A stretch of DNA of 64,000 bases from Tenericutes bacterium HGW-Tenericutes-1 (GCA_002839155.1 PGXM01000006.1:29832-93831); one strand, 5' to 3'; positions 27,183-37,033 are shown, counted from the stretch's first letter. The notes: generated by a model not told the origin, from the sequence alone. Numbers and translations are program-made.

Positions 27183-28460
27183 TTAATGCTTATATTCAGG
27201 CATGAAATCATTGAATCTTGGTAATTTACCGACTTGATAGTCAGCCTTATCTTCAAAGTAATCAAGTATTTCACCACTCATGTAATATCCAATCGAATGA
27301 CTCTCAATACCTACTAATAAACTGTCATCAATATTACCTACAGTATAAAAATCATTTATTTCTTCATTGTAATAGATATTTATAACATCTTCTTCACTTG
27401 CGATATAACCTGCAATGTTCCCATAGTAATTATTTGGATTTAAATCACCCAAAAGATTTATCTGGGTTAGTATTAATGAATATCTTACATCACCCATATA
27501 ACTAGAGACTCCTACTGCTCCTCCGATATATACAACCGAATTTGTGTCAGTCGTTATCGTTCCAATAGAAATACAACGGAATATACTTTCTTTTAATTCA
27601 CCTGCTATTCCGCCTATAGAATTAGTAATTAAATTGAGACTATCGTTTTGTATAAGTGTTATATCAGTGTCATTGACTGAATAAGCGATTGATGCTTGCG
27701 AGATTCCAGCAATTCCGCCAATGTCATAGACACTGTCATGGAGGATGGTATGATTATTTCCAACAACGTGAATATCTCCTTGTGCCATTGAATTGATGAT
27801 TTGAGATTTACTATACCCGACAATTCCGCCGACGGTAAGACCGGATTGTAAACTAGTAATGCCCATATAAACATCTGATAAAGCAGAACTCACTCTTTGG
27901 CCAATTCCTACAATCCCTCCAATGTTTCCATCTTTGATATTAACATTCATTCTTCCAGTGACACTAACATTTGATATTGAAGATTGAATAGACATCGATC
28001 CTGCTAAAGACCCAACATTGGATTTTCCACTGTAATAAATTGAAATATACAAATTAACTAATTTTAAATTAGTGATGGATGAGGATTTTCCGATTTCACT
28101 AAACAATCCAAAGTTCAAGACTTCATCATCCATTGGAACGTATTTATTCGTCAAATTAATAATAATGACATCATTAATTGAATGGCCATAGGCATTCAAA
28201 CTACCATTAAAAACTCCTAATGATCCATCAATAATTTCTTCATTGGTGTTATACAAGTCGTTGACAATTTCATAATAATAGAATTCAGTACTATCGAGTT
28301 TAAATAGATCGTCATACGAGTCGATGATGAATGGATTATCAATTTCACCAGTCCCCATTTCAAATAGAGGTTCAACATTTTCTTCTTGACAACTCACCAT
28401 GAGTGATGTGATAACAAAACATCCTATTAAAATCATTATTTTTTTAATCATTAATCTCAT
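27183..28460 (-). CDS. GLUG-type lipoprotein, copy 3 of tandem family
   Basis: 425 residues. Signal peptide with lipobox SLMVSC, then EMGTGEIDNPFIIDSYDDLFKL, an N-terminal block shared with its two upstream neighbours. The rest is a series of short repeats around GGIVG/GGIAG (NIGGIVGIGQRVSSA, LTVGGIVGYSKSQI, DIGGIAGISQASI, SIGGIAGELKESI), the GLUG motif pattern of right-handed beta-helix surface proteins. Function unknown; surface adhesion or binding is a family-level guess. Last of three tandem copies, just before the radical SAM gene 228 nt further on. Shine-Dalgarno weak (GAAAG). Confidence 0.75.
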   Translation of the reverse strand: MRLMIKKIMILIGCFVITSLMVSCQEENVEPLFEMGTGEIDNPFIIDSYDDLFKLDSTEFYYYEIVNDLYNTNEEIIDGSLGVFNGSLNAYGHSINDVIIINLTNKYVPMDDEVLNFGLFSEIGKSSSITNLKLVNLYISIYYSGKSNVGSLAGSMSIQSSISNVSVTGRMNVNIKDGNIGGIVGIGQRVSSALSDVYMGITSLQSGLTVGGIVGYSKSQIINSMAQGDIHVVGNNHTILHDSVYDIGGIAGISQASIAYSVNDTDITLIQNDSLNLITNSIGGIAGELKESIFRCISIGTITTDTNSVVYIGGAVGVSSYMGDVRYSLILTQINLLGDLNPNNYYGNIAGYIASEEDVINIYYNEEINDFYTVGNIDDSLLVGIESHSIGYYMSGEILDYFEDKADYQVGKLPRFNDFMPEYKH

Positions 28461-28487
28461 CTACTTTCATTTCTAATATTATTCTGA

Positions 28488-29759
28488 TTATGGTTCAAGG
28501 GTATGTCGGTATTCATACGTTGAATTATTTAACTGAGGTAATTGACCTTCTTTAAATAGAAATACAAAATCCAAATATTCTACAGAAGTGCCACTGAGAT
28601 AAAATTCTAATGACTTTGGGGTTTCTATGAGAATATTAGGAGATAAATTGCCATAAACTTGATCAAATCCCGTTTCTAACGTATAAAAAAGCATATTATT
28701 ATGTATATTCGTTGCTTCATATCCTGAGATCACACCGATGAGATCATCATCTGTTTTATCTCCTGTAGTTATGACTTGGGTTAAAGCAATTGCGAAATCC
28801 AAATGACCACTACAAGTTATAGAACCCGTTAAACCACCAATTCTTGATTCATAATAGAGCGGAGATATGATACCTCCTACAGATATAGAATCAGATATAT
28901 TTCCACATATCGAACCAACGATTCCACCAATACTGATATTATCGATATAGTTAGGGTCATCATTAATGATATATTCGATATCGGTATCATTGACTCCTCT
29001 TGAAATCCTACCATTTCCACTCCCTGCTATTCCACCCATGAAATGAAGATTATTGGATTCATTTGATCCAATCAACCTTGTCAATTGAATGGTTCCTGAA
29101 GCAATTACATTATTAAATGTTCCTGCGATTTCACCCGCAATACCACCTACACTTAATCCGTTTTCTAAAATAGTAACTTCCATGGAAACATTGGAATATG
29201 CATTTGTGATATAACTTCCTAATCCGACAATTCCGCCAATGGAACCTTCTTTGGCTTTAACTTTCATGGATCCACTAACTTCAACATTATCAATGCGACT
29301 GTCAGGATTCATAACGCCAGCTATGGCACCAATTAAGAGGTAATTACCGGTATAGTCGACATTGATATCAACATCAACAAGATTTAAATTAGTAATGATA
29401 GAATCTTCATAAAGCGTATTAAATAATCCAAAATTTCTGTCACCAGAAAAAGAGTAATTGTCAGAGTTGATTATTATGAGATTATGAATGGCATATCCAT
29501 TGCCATTCAATACGCCCTTAAATACCCCTAAAGATTCAATGATTTTGATGTTTTTATCATTATAAATATCAGATTGTAATTCATAATAATAAAACTCTAC
29601 TGCATTAATCTTAAATAAATCATCATAAGTTTGAATGACATAAGGGTCATCTTCTGTTCCTACACCTAATTCAAAATCTAAGTCTTTAACCTCGTTACAA
29701 GCAGTTAATGATAGAGCTAGTAACAACATCATCAAACAAATTACAATTTTGATTCTCAT
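28488..29759 (-). CDS. GLUG-type lipoprotein, copy 2 of tandem family
   Basis: 423 residues, ATG at 29759 with GAGGTGA 5 nt upstream. Lipobox LSLTAC, then ELGVGTEDDPYVIQTYDDLFKI and GVFKGVLNGNGYAIHNLIIIN, followed by GLUG repeats (SIGGIVGLGSYI, LSVGGIAGEIAG, FMGGIAGSGNGRI, SIGGIVGSICGNI, RIGGLTGSITC). The same order of blocks as both neighbours shows that the family arose by tandem duplication. A membrane-anchored beta-helix surface protein of unknown role. Confidence 0.77.
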   Translation of the reverse strand: MRIKIVICLMMLLLALSLTACNEVKDLDFELGVGTEDDPYVIQTYDDLFKINAVEFYYYELQSDIYNDKNIKIIESLGVFKGVLNGNGYAIHNLIIINSDNYSFSGDRNFGLFNTLYEDSIITNLNLVDVDINVDYTGNYLLIGAIAGVMNPDSRIDNVEVSGSMKVKAKEGSIGGIVGLGSYITNAYSNVSMEVTILENGLSVGGIAGEIAGTFNNVIASGTIQLTRLIGSNESNNLHFMGGIAGSGNGRISRGVNDTDIEYIINDDPNYIDNISIGGIVGSICGNISDSISVGGIISPLYYESRIGGLTGSITCSGHLDFAIALTQVITTGDKTDDDLIGVISGYEATNIHNNMLFYTLETGFDQVYGNLSPNILIETPKSLEFYLSGTSVEYLDFVFLFKEGQLPQLNNSTYEYRHTLEP

Positions 29760-29819
29760 GATTTCACCTCAGAATTGTTACCTTTATTTATTGAATATTG
29801 TTTTCTTATATTACTAATT

Positions 29820-31076
29820 TTAGCCAAGTTTTAAATCAGGAATAATCCTGGGTAACTTTCCTTCTTCAAAGATGAATTGACCATTCAAATAGTCTAGTCC
29901 AATACCATTTAAATAATAATTTTGGGTATGATCTTCAATGCTCACTAGTTCGCTATTTTCATGATTACCAATGGCTTTAAGTACGCCAACTTCCTGACTA
30001 TAATATAATTCATATGCAGAAGCAATATCACTAGTAAATCCAACGACACCCCCGATATGTTCATCATTTTCATGGCCACCGATAAAAACTATCACAGATA
30101 ATGCTAAAGAATTATGGACCAATCCATCATCATAAATAAAACCACTTAAGCCACCAGCCATCACAACCCCATTTGAAATTGCGGTTATATTTCCATCAGA
30201 CATTGAATAGGCCAAATCACCATATAACCCACCGACAATGCCACCAATATGACTATTCATAGAATCGTTTAATTCATCAAGTTCGAATATGATATCGGTA
30301 CTGTTTTGACAATTCTTAACTTCGCCATCAGCTATACCTACAACACCGCCAATGGAATAGTAGTCATTTCCAAATTCAGGATAGAGTCCATCTTCAATAC
30401 GAATTTTCCCATAGGCATTTCCATAACCCAAATATTCGTTATTATAACCAACAATGCCACCAATCGATAATGCATTACCACGGCTAATAATAGTCATATC
30501 AATGTCTGTATAGACATTTTTAAGATATTCGCCTGTACCTATAACACCACCAATAGTACCATCCTTGATATTGACTTCCATGACGCCATTTACAGATATA
30601 TCTTCTATTTTACTGTCCTCTTCCATATAGCCAGCTAATGATCCAATATAACCAAATTGATCATAATCGACTGAAACAACCTCATTAACCAATCTTAAAT
30701 CATGAATATATGAACCGCTTTTCATCATACCAAATAACCCTACATATAGATCGTCATTTTCTTTATCAGAATACCTGTGAAGGTTTATTATTTTTAGCCC
30801 ATAAATCATATAATTATTTCCGTCTATTACGCCGTAAAAATCACCGACTGAAGAATCGATTGTCTTATCAAAAGTATTAACAATATCATTTTTTAATTCA
30901 TAATAGTATTTGGTAGTACTCGATAGTTTATATAAATCATCAAAGGTTTCGATGATAAAAGGATCTTCTGAAGTACCTGTTCCTAAATTAAAAGAGGGTG
31001 TATCATTTGTTTGGCAAGCAATTAAAATGATAGATAAGATAAAAACCAAAGACAAAAAAAACATTTTATTTCTCAT
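29820..31076 (-). CDS. GLUG-type lipoprotein, copy 1 of tandem family
   Basis: 418 residues; CGGAGG precedes the ATG at 31076. Lipobox ILIAC, then NLGTGTSEDPFIIETFDDLY and GVIDGNNYMIYGLKIIN, then GLUG repeats (TIGGVIGTGEYL, LSIGGIVGYNNEYL, SIGGVVGIADGEV, HIGGIVGGLYGDL). First of three tandem copies. The Shine-Dalgarno region (TGTCGGAGG) is the same as that of the small peptide gene at 23056, a hint of related control or only a shared strong site. Confidence 0.77.
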   Translation of the reverse strand: MRNKMFFLSLVFILSIILIACQTNDTPSFNLGTGTSEDPFIIETFDDLYKLSSTTKYYYELKNDIVNTFDKTIDSSVGDFYGVIDGNNYMIYGLKIINLHRYSDKENDDLYVGLFGMMKSGSYIHDLRLVNEVVSVDYDQFGYIGSLAGYMEEDSKIEDISVNGVMEVNIKDGTIGGVIGTGEYLKNVYTDIDMTIISRGNALSIGGIVGYNNEYLGYGNAYGKIRIEDGLYPEFGNDYYSIGGVVGIADGEVKNCQNSTDIIFELDELNDSMNSHIGGIVGGLYGDLAYSMSDGNITAISNGVVMAGGLSGFIYDDGLVHNSLALSVIVFIGGHENDEHIGGVVGFTSDIASAYELYYSQEVGVLKAIGNHENSELVSIEDHTQNYYLNGIGLDYLNGQFIFEEGKLPRIIPDLKLG

Positions 31077-31311
31077 TTTAAATCCTCCGACAAAAAAAAT
31101 ATATAAATCCTAACATAGTAATCACAGATTCTCGTAATATTATTATTATCAATCAATCAAAATGAACTTGACCAAAGATAAATACATTTATCTATATTTT
31201 ATCACTCTCAAAAAATCATGCAATACAATTATGAAATTTCACTCTCTCTATATATACTTATTTCAAATCAAATGTATTAAATATCATAAGAAAATTCATG
31301 CTTTAACATAC

Positions 31312-31346
31312 AAAAAACCGAAATTCAGATGAAATTTCGGTTTTTT
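31312..31346. terminator. Terminator of the AraC-type gene
   Basis: AAAACCGAAATT and AATTTCGGTTTT pair in a 12-bp stem around a short loop (31312-31346), with six A on one side and six T on the other, so it can work in both directions. It lies 25 nt after the stop of the regulator gene; on the other side is only the promoter region of the tandem lipoproteins. Confidence 0.82.
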
Positions 31347-31370
31347 GATTTATTGTATAAGATTTAGATT

Positions 31371-32339
31371 CTACGATCCATAAAATACTTTCATTCCCAT
31401 CAGGTTCGAAAAATGACTATCCTCATTAAATTTATCTAAACAATGTTTTAGTTCTGTAATCAAACTATCAGACATTTCATTCATTTGATCGCAATCGTTG
31501 CAAGTCTTAATCTTCTTCCGATATTTTAATGCCGTTAAATTAAAGCGTTCCTTCATCAACTTATTTAAATATTTATGATCAGAAAAACCTGAATTGATTG
31601 CGATTTCTTTAACACTTGTTTCTGTATTTTTTAATAATTTCAAAGCACTTTCAAATCGGACATTTTGTAAAAAGTCTCGATAAGAAATCCCTAATGAATC
31701 CTTAATGAAATGAGACAATCGAAAAACTGAGATATGGGTCATTTCTGCTATATATTCTAACGATATTTTTTCTCTAAAATGCCGATATGTGAATTCAATA
31801 ACTGTATGGATTCGGTTCAAGTAGGATTCAAAATTAATATGTTTTACGTCTAAATATCGTTCGGTGATAATAAACCGATATAAATCAACGATATACATCG
31901 TGTAATAGCCAATGATTTTATAACGGTTCAAATCACTTCGTTCTTCAGAGACTAACAATTTAATGATTTCAACTATTAATAACGGTACTTGTTTATATTT
32001 TAAAGCGAGTTCATCAAATGAATAGACTCGGTTCACAAAAGGGACTTTCTCAAAAAACAAATTATGTTGGTGTAAATATTCTTTCTTTAATCGGTACGTA
32101 ATGATAATCGAATCAGGTTCAGAATTAAAAGTGTGTTTCCGGTACATATAGACCAAAAATACCGTTTGCGGCGATAAAAAATACGTTTTGTCATCAATTG
32201 TAATGATTGCTTTTCCTTTAATGACCCAGATAATTTCGATTTCCTCGTGAATTACAATATCATGATGAACTTCACTCGATAAATACGTTTCAAACGGGAG
32301 ATTTAAGTCTTTAAAGATATCTAAACAGTTCGTTTGCAT
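31371..32339 (-). CDS. AraC-family regulator
   Basis: 322 residues from the ATG at 32339 (GGTGAT upstream). An N-terminal cupin domain (VVIHEEIEIIWVIKGKAIITIDDKTYFL) precedes two helix-turn-helix motifs (ISLEYIAEMTHISVFRLSHF, and SVKEIAINSGFSDHKYLNKL) as in AraC proteins. The C-terminal tail of about 60 residues is longer than usual and contains CNDCDQ. It is divergent from the membrane protein-hypB-hypA operon across 131 nt, so that operon is a plausible target. The ligand is unknown. Confidence 0.85.
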   Translation of the reverse strand: MQTNCLDIFKDLNLPFETYLSSEVHHDIVIHEEIEIIWVIKGKAIITIDDKTYFLSPQTVFLVYMYRKHTFNSEPDSIIITYRLKKEYLHQHNLFFEKVPFVNRVYSFDELALKYKQVPLLIVEIIKLLVSEERSDLNRYKIIGYYTMYIVDLYRFIITERYLDVKHINFESYLNRIHTVIEFTYRHFREKISLEYIAEMTHISVFRLSHFIKDSLGISYRDFLQNVRFESALKLLKNTETSVKEIAINSGFSDHKYLNKLMKERFNLTALKYRKKIKTCNDCDQMNEMSDSLITELKHCLDKFNEDSHFSNLMGMKVFYGS

Positions 32340-32354
32340 TTTATCACCATTTCT

Positions 32355-32383
32355 ATTATAGCATAATATGACTTTTTTGCTAA
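32355..32383 (-). promoter_or_regulatory. Promoter of the AraC-type gene
   Basis: Minus strand: TTAGCA (32378-32383), 17-nt spacer, perfect -10 TATAAT (32355-32360) preceded by TGC, which makes an extended -10 element. The start codon is only 16 nt beyond the -10, so the leader is very short. Confidence 0.62.
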
Positions 32384-32470
32384 GAAGAAGAAAAACTCGC
32401 ACTTGTATATAAAACCGCTCTTAAGTAAGATAGAGATGAAGATATTTATATTATAAAAGGAGATTATATT

Positions 32471-33301
32471 ATGCCAGCTTTAAGTTTTATTGTGTCGATG
32501 GCAGTCTATATGTTACTGCTATTTCTGTTTTTAGAATTCACAAGAGAAAAACAAGGATTTTTCAAATGGTTCTTCATTATTGCCTTATTTACAATTCCTT
32601 TATGGTTTATTAACCTACATTCATGGTTTCGCTGGGCAAAAACTATCAGTGTACTATTACCAATTTGTTTAGTATCTTTCGTCCGTATCGCTAATGATGG
32701 ACGTCATGATACATTGAAATGGGCTTTCTTACAAAAGAAATGGACCATGTGGTTTTTATACGCTATTTTATTTTTAAATATTGCGGAAGCGACAAAAACC
32801 GACTTCGAATTGGGTAATTACTTCAACGCTATTTGTGGCATTATTCTTTGTATCACCATTCCGCTCCCTATTAAACACTGGCGAATCGCTAAGTATGATG
32901 GTAAAAAGAACTTCGCCGAATTGATCGCTGATTTACCCTTACTTTGGTGTTTGCTTTATGTGACTTGGAATGCAGCGTTCGTATACGCTGAAAATACCAG
33001 TTTCTTTGCTTCAAGTATCTGTATCCTTATCATCCCAGAAATATGGATGTTCACAAAGAAAAGAACGGATCTTTGGCTCATGGGCCGAATCTATACGCTT
33101 GCGTTACATATTTTAATTCGGTCAAGCTATGACATCTTCTCACCCTTGATGAATTCTTCTGCTTGGTGGAATCCTGATGTTTGTAACTATTGGGGACTTG
33201 CAAATTTAGTGCTTCATGGAGGATACTTAATCTACTGGTTCTTCAAACTTAGAAACAAAGATTATGTCATCAAACATTCCGCCATGGCTTATAACTACTA
33301 A
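32471..33301 (+). CDS. Polytopic membrane protein of unknown function
   Basis: 276 residues with seven or eight hydrophobic segments rich in Trp and aromatic residues (SFIVSMAVYMLLLFLFLEF, FFIIALFTIPLWFINLHSWF, LPLLWCLLYVTWNAAFVYA). I do not recognise the family with certainty; it may belong to one of the Trp-rich DUF membrane families. AAAAGGAG precedes the ATG by 7 nt. It is the first gene of the operon with hypB, the FeS-flavoprotein and hypA (11 nt to hypB), so nickel or redox-linked transport is conceivable but not shown. Confidence 0.6.
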   Translation: MPALSFIVSMAVYMLLLFLFLEFTREKQGFFKWFFIIALFTIPLWFINLHSWFRWAKTISVLLPICLVSFVRIANDGRHDTLKWAFLQKKWTMWFLYAILFLNIAEATKTDFELGNYFNAICGIILCITIPLPIKHWRIAKYDGKKNFAELIADLPLLWCLLYVTWNAAFVYAENTSFFASSICILIIPEIWMFTKKRTDLWLMGRIYTLALHILIRSSYDIFSPLMNSSAWWNPDVCNYWGLANLVLHGGYLIYWFFKLRNKDYVIKHSAMAYNY

Positions 33302-33312
33302 GGATTATACTT

Positions 33313-33996
33313 ATGGAAAAAATTAGAATCATTGAAATTCAAAAACGAGTTTATGCTAATAATGACGAAGACGCTAAAGTCTTAAGAAAAGAACTTCAAG
33401 ACAATAAAACATTCATGATGAACTTGATGTCAAGTCCAGGCAGTGGTAAAACGACCATGCTCGTAAATACCATTAATAGACTCAAAGATCAATTAAAAAT
33501 TGCGATCATCGAAGCAGACATCGATAGTGATGTCGATGCTTACACAATCCTCAATAAAACCGGTGTTACAGTCAATCAATTACATTCAGGTGGGTCTTGT
33601 CATTTAGACTGTGGAATGGCTAAAGAAGGCTTAGAAGATATCCGTTATAAAGATTTTGATTTCGTCGTCATTGAAAATATCGGTAATCTTATTTGTCCTG
33701 CATCGTATGATCTAGGACAAGCGTTAAATGTCTTAATATTATCCGTTCCTGAAGGCGATGACAAACCGTTAAAATATCCAAAGATGTTTACGAAAGTGGA
33801 TTGTTTACTCGTCAGTAAAATTGATACGCTTTCTGTATTTGATTTTGATTTTATGGCGTTAGAAACAAACGTAAGAAAGTTAAATCCAACCATCCAAATC
33901 TTCCCAATATCAGCTAAAACCAATGAAGGTATGGAAGCTTGGTGTAATTATTTAGTAGAAAAAATTAAACAATTTAAAAAGGCGGACTTTAAATAA
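33313..33996 (+). CDS. hypB: Hydrogenase/nickel maturation GTPase HypB
   Basis: 227 residues. GTPase P-loop SSPGSGKTT (about 40-48), switch region IEADIDSDVDA, the metal-binding GGSCHLDCGM (Cys and His that hold the interfacial Ni/Zn ion), FVVIENIGNLICPASYDLG, and the G4 box VSKID. Length and order match HypB. It lacks the N-terminal His-rich nickel-storage stretch of some HypB. It loads nickel into [NiFe] hydrogenase with HypA. The stop overlaps the next start by 1 nt. No hydrogenase structural genes or hypCDEF are in the window. Confidence 0.93.
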   Translation: MEKIRIIEIQKRVYANNDEDAKVLRKELQDNKTFMMNLMSSPGSGKTTMLVNTINRLKDQLKIAIIEADIDSDVDAYTILNKTGVTVNQLHSGGSCHLDCGMAKEGLEDIRYKDFDFVVIENIGNLICPASYDLGQALNVLILSVPEGDDKPLKYPKMFTKVDCLLVSKIDTLSVFDFDFMALETNVRKLNPTIQIFPISAKTNEGMEAWCNYLVEKIKQFKKADFK

Positions 33997-36692
33997 TGAC
34001 AGATCAAATTAAGTTATTAGAATTTATCAATATGGTTTCAAAAACTAAAATGGGATCTAAAAACGGTGTTACTGACGAAGATCCTCGTTTTAAACTTCTT
34101 GAAAAAGTCGTGACCGAAGAAATGGCGACTGTCGCTTTAAAACTTGGATATCGAGAACCACAAACGCCCGCTGAAATCGCTAAAAAACTCAACTGGGACA
34201 TCGACAATACTTCTCGTCTTTTATGGGAGTTAGCTTACGCTGGTGCGGCTTGCGTCAGTAAAAAAGAAGGCGAATTTAAGTTTTGGCATGAAACATGGGT
34301 ACCAGGCATCTTTGAAATGGTCGTAAACAATAAAGATAATGTTAAAAAATATCCTCAAATCTCCAAAGCATTTGATGACTACGGATTAATGAGAAACCCC
34401 ATCGCATTCGGTAAAATTCCGATGGGAAACGGATTGATGCGCGTCATTCCCATTGCTTCTTCGCTTGATGGAACATCTAAAGTCGTTACGGCTGAAAAAG
34501 TTGACTTATATTTAGAAAAAGCGCGTTTAATCTCTGTCTCCGATTGTTCTTGCAGGACTTCTCGTGAAGAGATGGGACAAGGTTGTGGTCACTTAAAAGA
34601 AGACATGTGCATTCAACTTGATGACGCCGCTGAATTATATATTAGAACTGGCAGGGGCCGTGAAATCACGGTCGCTGAAGCCAAAGACATCATGCGCCGC
34701 GCTGAAGAAAATGGTTTGATGCATCAAATTCCCAATACTGAAGGTGAAGGTCATACGCATGCGATTTGTAACTGCTGCGGATGTTCATGTTATGCTTTAA
34801 GAGCCGCAACGATGTATTCCAATCCCGATATGGTTCGTTCTAACTTCACCGCTGTTGTCGATGAAGATTTATGCGTGGGTTGTGGCGAATGCGTAACTTA
34901 TTGTCCAACCAACGCTGTCAGACTCGGACAAAGACTTACCAAATCAGTCGCAGAACAAAAAATCGTTCATCATGATAAATCAACTGATACTGAATGGAAT
35001 GAAGAACTTCATTTCCATCCAGATTACCGCACAAACCGTAAGGAATCACTCGAAAGCGGTTCTGCTCCTTGTAAAGCTGAATGTCCTGCCCATATCTCCA
35101 TTCCTGCTTATATTCAACTCGCTGCCAAAGGAAAGTATAAAGAAGCTTTAGCCTTAATAAAAAAATACAATCCATTCCCTGCAGTATGCGGTCGTGTATG
35201 TCCAGCCTTATGTGAATCGGCTTGTACAAGATGTGCTTTAGATGAAGCAGTTGCTATCGATGATATTAAAAAATTTATCGCCGAACAAGATTTGAATCAA
35301 GATACCAGATATATCCCTGAAATCAAACATAAATATCAAGATAAACATATCGCTATTATTGGCGGTGGACCAAGTGGACTCTCCTGTGCTTTTTATCTCG
35401 CTATTGAAGGATATAAAGTCACTGTTTTTGAAAAAGAAAAAATCTTGGGAGGAATGCTTCAATTTGGTATCCCTGCATTTAGATTACAAAAAGACGTCAT
35501 TCAAGCTGAAATTGATATTTTAAGAGAATTAGGCGTTAACTTCCAAATGGGTGTAAACGTTGGTGAAGACATCACGATTAAAGAACTGAGAAAATCTGGA
35601 TTTAATGCTTTCTTTATTGCTATTGGAGCACAAGGCGGACGGTTCTTAGGTTTAGAAAACGAAACGGCCAAAGGCGTACAAACCGGCGTCGATTTCTTAA
35701 GAAATGTCGCGTTAGGAAGTGCTTCAAAGCTAAGTGGTCGTACGATTGTTATCGGTGGGGGTAATGTCGCTATTGACGTTGCGAGAACAGCACAACGGTA
35801 TGGTTCTAAAGATACGCAAATGTTTTGTTTAGAATCAAGAAATGAAATGCCAGCATTAAAAGATGAAATTCATGAAGCTTTAGAAGAAAAAATTACCATC
35901 AACAACTCCTATGGCCCAAAAGAATTCTTAGTTGAAAACAATCAAATCAAAGGCGTCGTCTTTAAAAAGTGTCTTTCTGTCTTTAATGAGGCAGGTAAAT
36001 TCCAACCCGTTTATGATGATAATGACACGATTACCGTTGAAGCTGAAAATGTATTAGTCGCTGTCGGTCAAAAATTCAACTGGAATAATCTTCTTAAAGA
36101 TACATTAGTTGAATTAAATCCTAACGGAACCGTCAAAGTCGATTCATTTACCTTACAAACCAGTGAGCCTGATATCTTCTGTGGCGGAGACATCGTCACA
36201 GGCCCAAGATTTGCGATTGATGCCATTGCGTTAGGTAAAGAAGGATCAGTCTCAATCCACCGTTATGTTCAAAGAGGTCAAAGTTTAGTTTATGGTCGTG
36301 CAAAACATGCATATATTAAACTTAACCGTGATGAAGTAGATTTCAGCGGTTATGATAAAATTAAACGTGAAAGATCACCACAAAAGCATATCGATAAACT
36401 CAAAGGGAATTTCACGGATCCAAGAGGAATCTTAACTGAAGCGCAAATTGCAATTGAAACCAAAAGATGTTTGAAATGCGGCATTGCAGTCGTTGACGAC
36501 TGGATGTGTGTTGGTTGTGGACAATGTACGACTAAATGCCAATTCGACGCCATTAAACTCGTCAAAACTGCTAATATCCATGGCGTTGACTTCACTGAAT
36601 TAAAAGGTGTTGTCATTAAAAACGTTTTAAAAAGAAAGGTTCGAATCACTACGAAAAAAATAGGTAGTGTATTCAGAAGAAAAGAACAATAA
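33996..36692 (+). CDS. FeS-flavoprotein oxidoreductase (ferredoxin domains plus GltD-like NAD(P)H module)
   Basis: 898 residues in three parts. Residues 1-330: a winged-helix-like start (TPAEIAKKLNWDIDNTSRLL), Cys-rich VSDCSCRTSREEMGQGCGH and ICNCCGCSCYALRA, then a ferredoxin cluster CVGCGECVTYCPTNAV. Residues about 350-800: a glutamate-synthase-small-subunit-like module with the FeS entry CKAECPAHISIPAYI and CGRVCPALCESACTRC, FAD-binding IAIIGGGPSGLSCAFYLA, NAD(P)-binding TIVIGGGNVAIDVARTA and the C-terminal flavin motif PDIFCGGDIVTGP. Last: a second ferredoxin cluster CVGCGQCTTKCQFDA. Related proteins move electrons between NAD(P)H and ferredoxin-type carriers. Lying between hypB and hypA by 1-nt overlaps, it probably couples to a hydrogenase encoded elsewhere (inference). 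Confidence 0.85.
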   Translation: MTDQIKLLEFINMVSKTKMGSKNGVTDEDPRFKLLEKVVTEEMATVALKLGYREPQTPAEIAKKLNWDIDNTSRLLWELAYAGAACVSKKEGEFKFWHETWVPGIFEMVVNNKDNVKKYPQISKAFDDYGLMRNPIAFGKIPMGNGLMRVIPIASSLDGTSKVVTAEKVDLYLEKARLISVSDCSCRTSREEMGQGCGHLKEDMCIQLDDAAELYIRTGRGREITVAEAKDIMRRAEENGLMHQIPNTEGEGHTHAICNCCGCSCYALRAATMYSNPDMVRSNFTAVVDEDLCVGCGECVTYCPTNAVRLGQRLTKSVAEQKIVHHDKSTDTEWNEELHFHPDYRTNRKESLESGSAPCKAECPAHISIPAYIQLAAKGKYKEALALIKKYNPFPAVCGRVCPALCESACTRCALDEAVAIDDIKKFIAEQDLNQDTRYIPEIKHKYQDKHIAIIGGGPSGLSCAFYLAIEGYKVTVFEKEKILGGMLQFGIPAFRLQKDVIQAEIDILRELGVNFQMGVNVGEDITIKELRKSGFNAFFIAIGAQGGRFLGLENETAKGVQTGVDFLRNVALGSASKLSGRTIVIGGGNVAIDVARTAQRYGSKDTQMFCLESRNEMPALKDEIHEALEEKITINNSYGPKEFLVENNQIKGVVFKKCLSVFNEAGKFQPVYDDNDTITVEAENVLVAVGQKFNWNNLLKDTLVELNPNGTVKVDSFTLQTSEPDIFCGGDIVTGPRFAIDAIALGKEGSVSIHRYVQRGQSLVYGRAKHAYIKLNRDEVDFSGYDKIKRERSPQKHIDKLKGNFTDPRGILTEAQIAIETKRCLKCGIAVVDDWMCVGCGQCTTKCQFDAIKLVKTANIHGVDFTELKGVVIKNVLKRKVRITTKKIGSVFRRKEQ

Positions 36693-37033
36693 TGCATGAA
36701 TTAGGTCTTGTTATTCAAGTTATTAAAACGGTTGAGAAATATATGAAAGAAAACAAGCTTTCAACGGTAGAATCCATCGTCTTGCAAGTGGGTCAGTTAT
36801 CTGAAGTCTATCCTAAATACTTGAAAGATGTTTATCCGATTGCAGTTGAAGATACGCTATTAAAGAACACTGAATTAATTATCGAAGAAACTGCAGGTAT
36901 TGGTCAATGTGATGATTGTCATTTTAACTACAATCTCGTGGAAAATTCTAACGAATGTCCTGTATGCAGTTCAAAAAAGTTTAGTATCATCAGCGGAAAA
37001 GAATTCTTGATAAAAGAACTTCATGCTTATTAA
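36692..37033 (+). CDS. hypA: Hydrogenase nickel incorporation protein HypA
   Basis: 113 residues, the standard length. The N-terminal MHE binds nickel; the zinc site is CDDCHFNYN and CPVCSSKKF (two CxxC pairs). Other hallmarks: MHELGLVIQVIKTVEK and VGQLSEVYPKYL. The start overlaps the previous stop by 1 nt. It is the last gene of the operon, with a strong terminator 4 nt later. Confidence 0.92.
   Translation: MHELGLVIQVIKTVEKYMKENKLSTVESIVLQVGQLSEVYPKYLKDVYPIAVEDTLLKNTELIIEETAGIGQCDDCHFNYNLVENSNECPVCSSKKFSIISGKEFLIKELHAY

Noticed and set aside
33645..36697. Several minus-strand open frames across hypB and the FeS-flavoprotein gene
   Set aside because: They are antisense shadows of two strongly conserved genes and lack Shine-Dalgarno sites.
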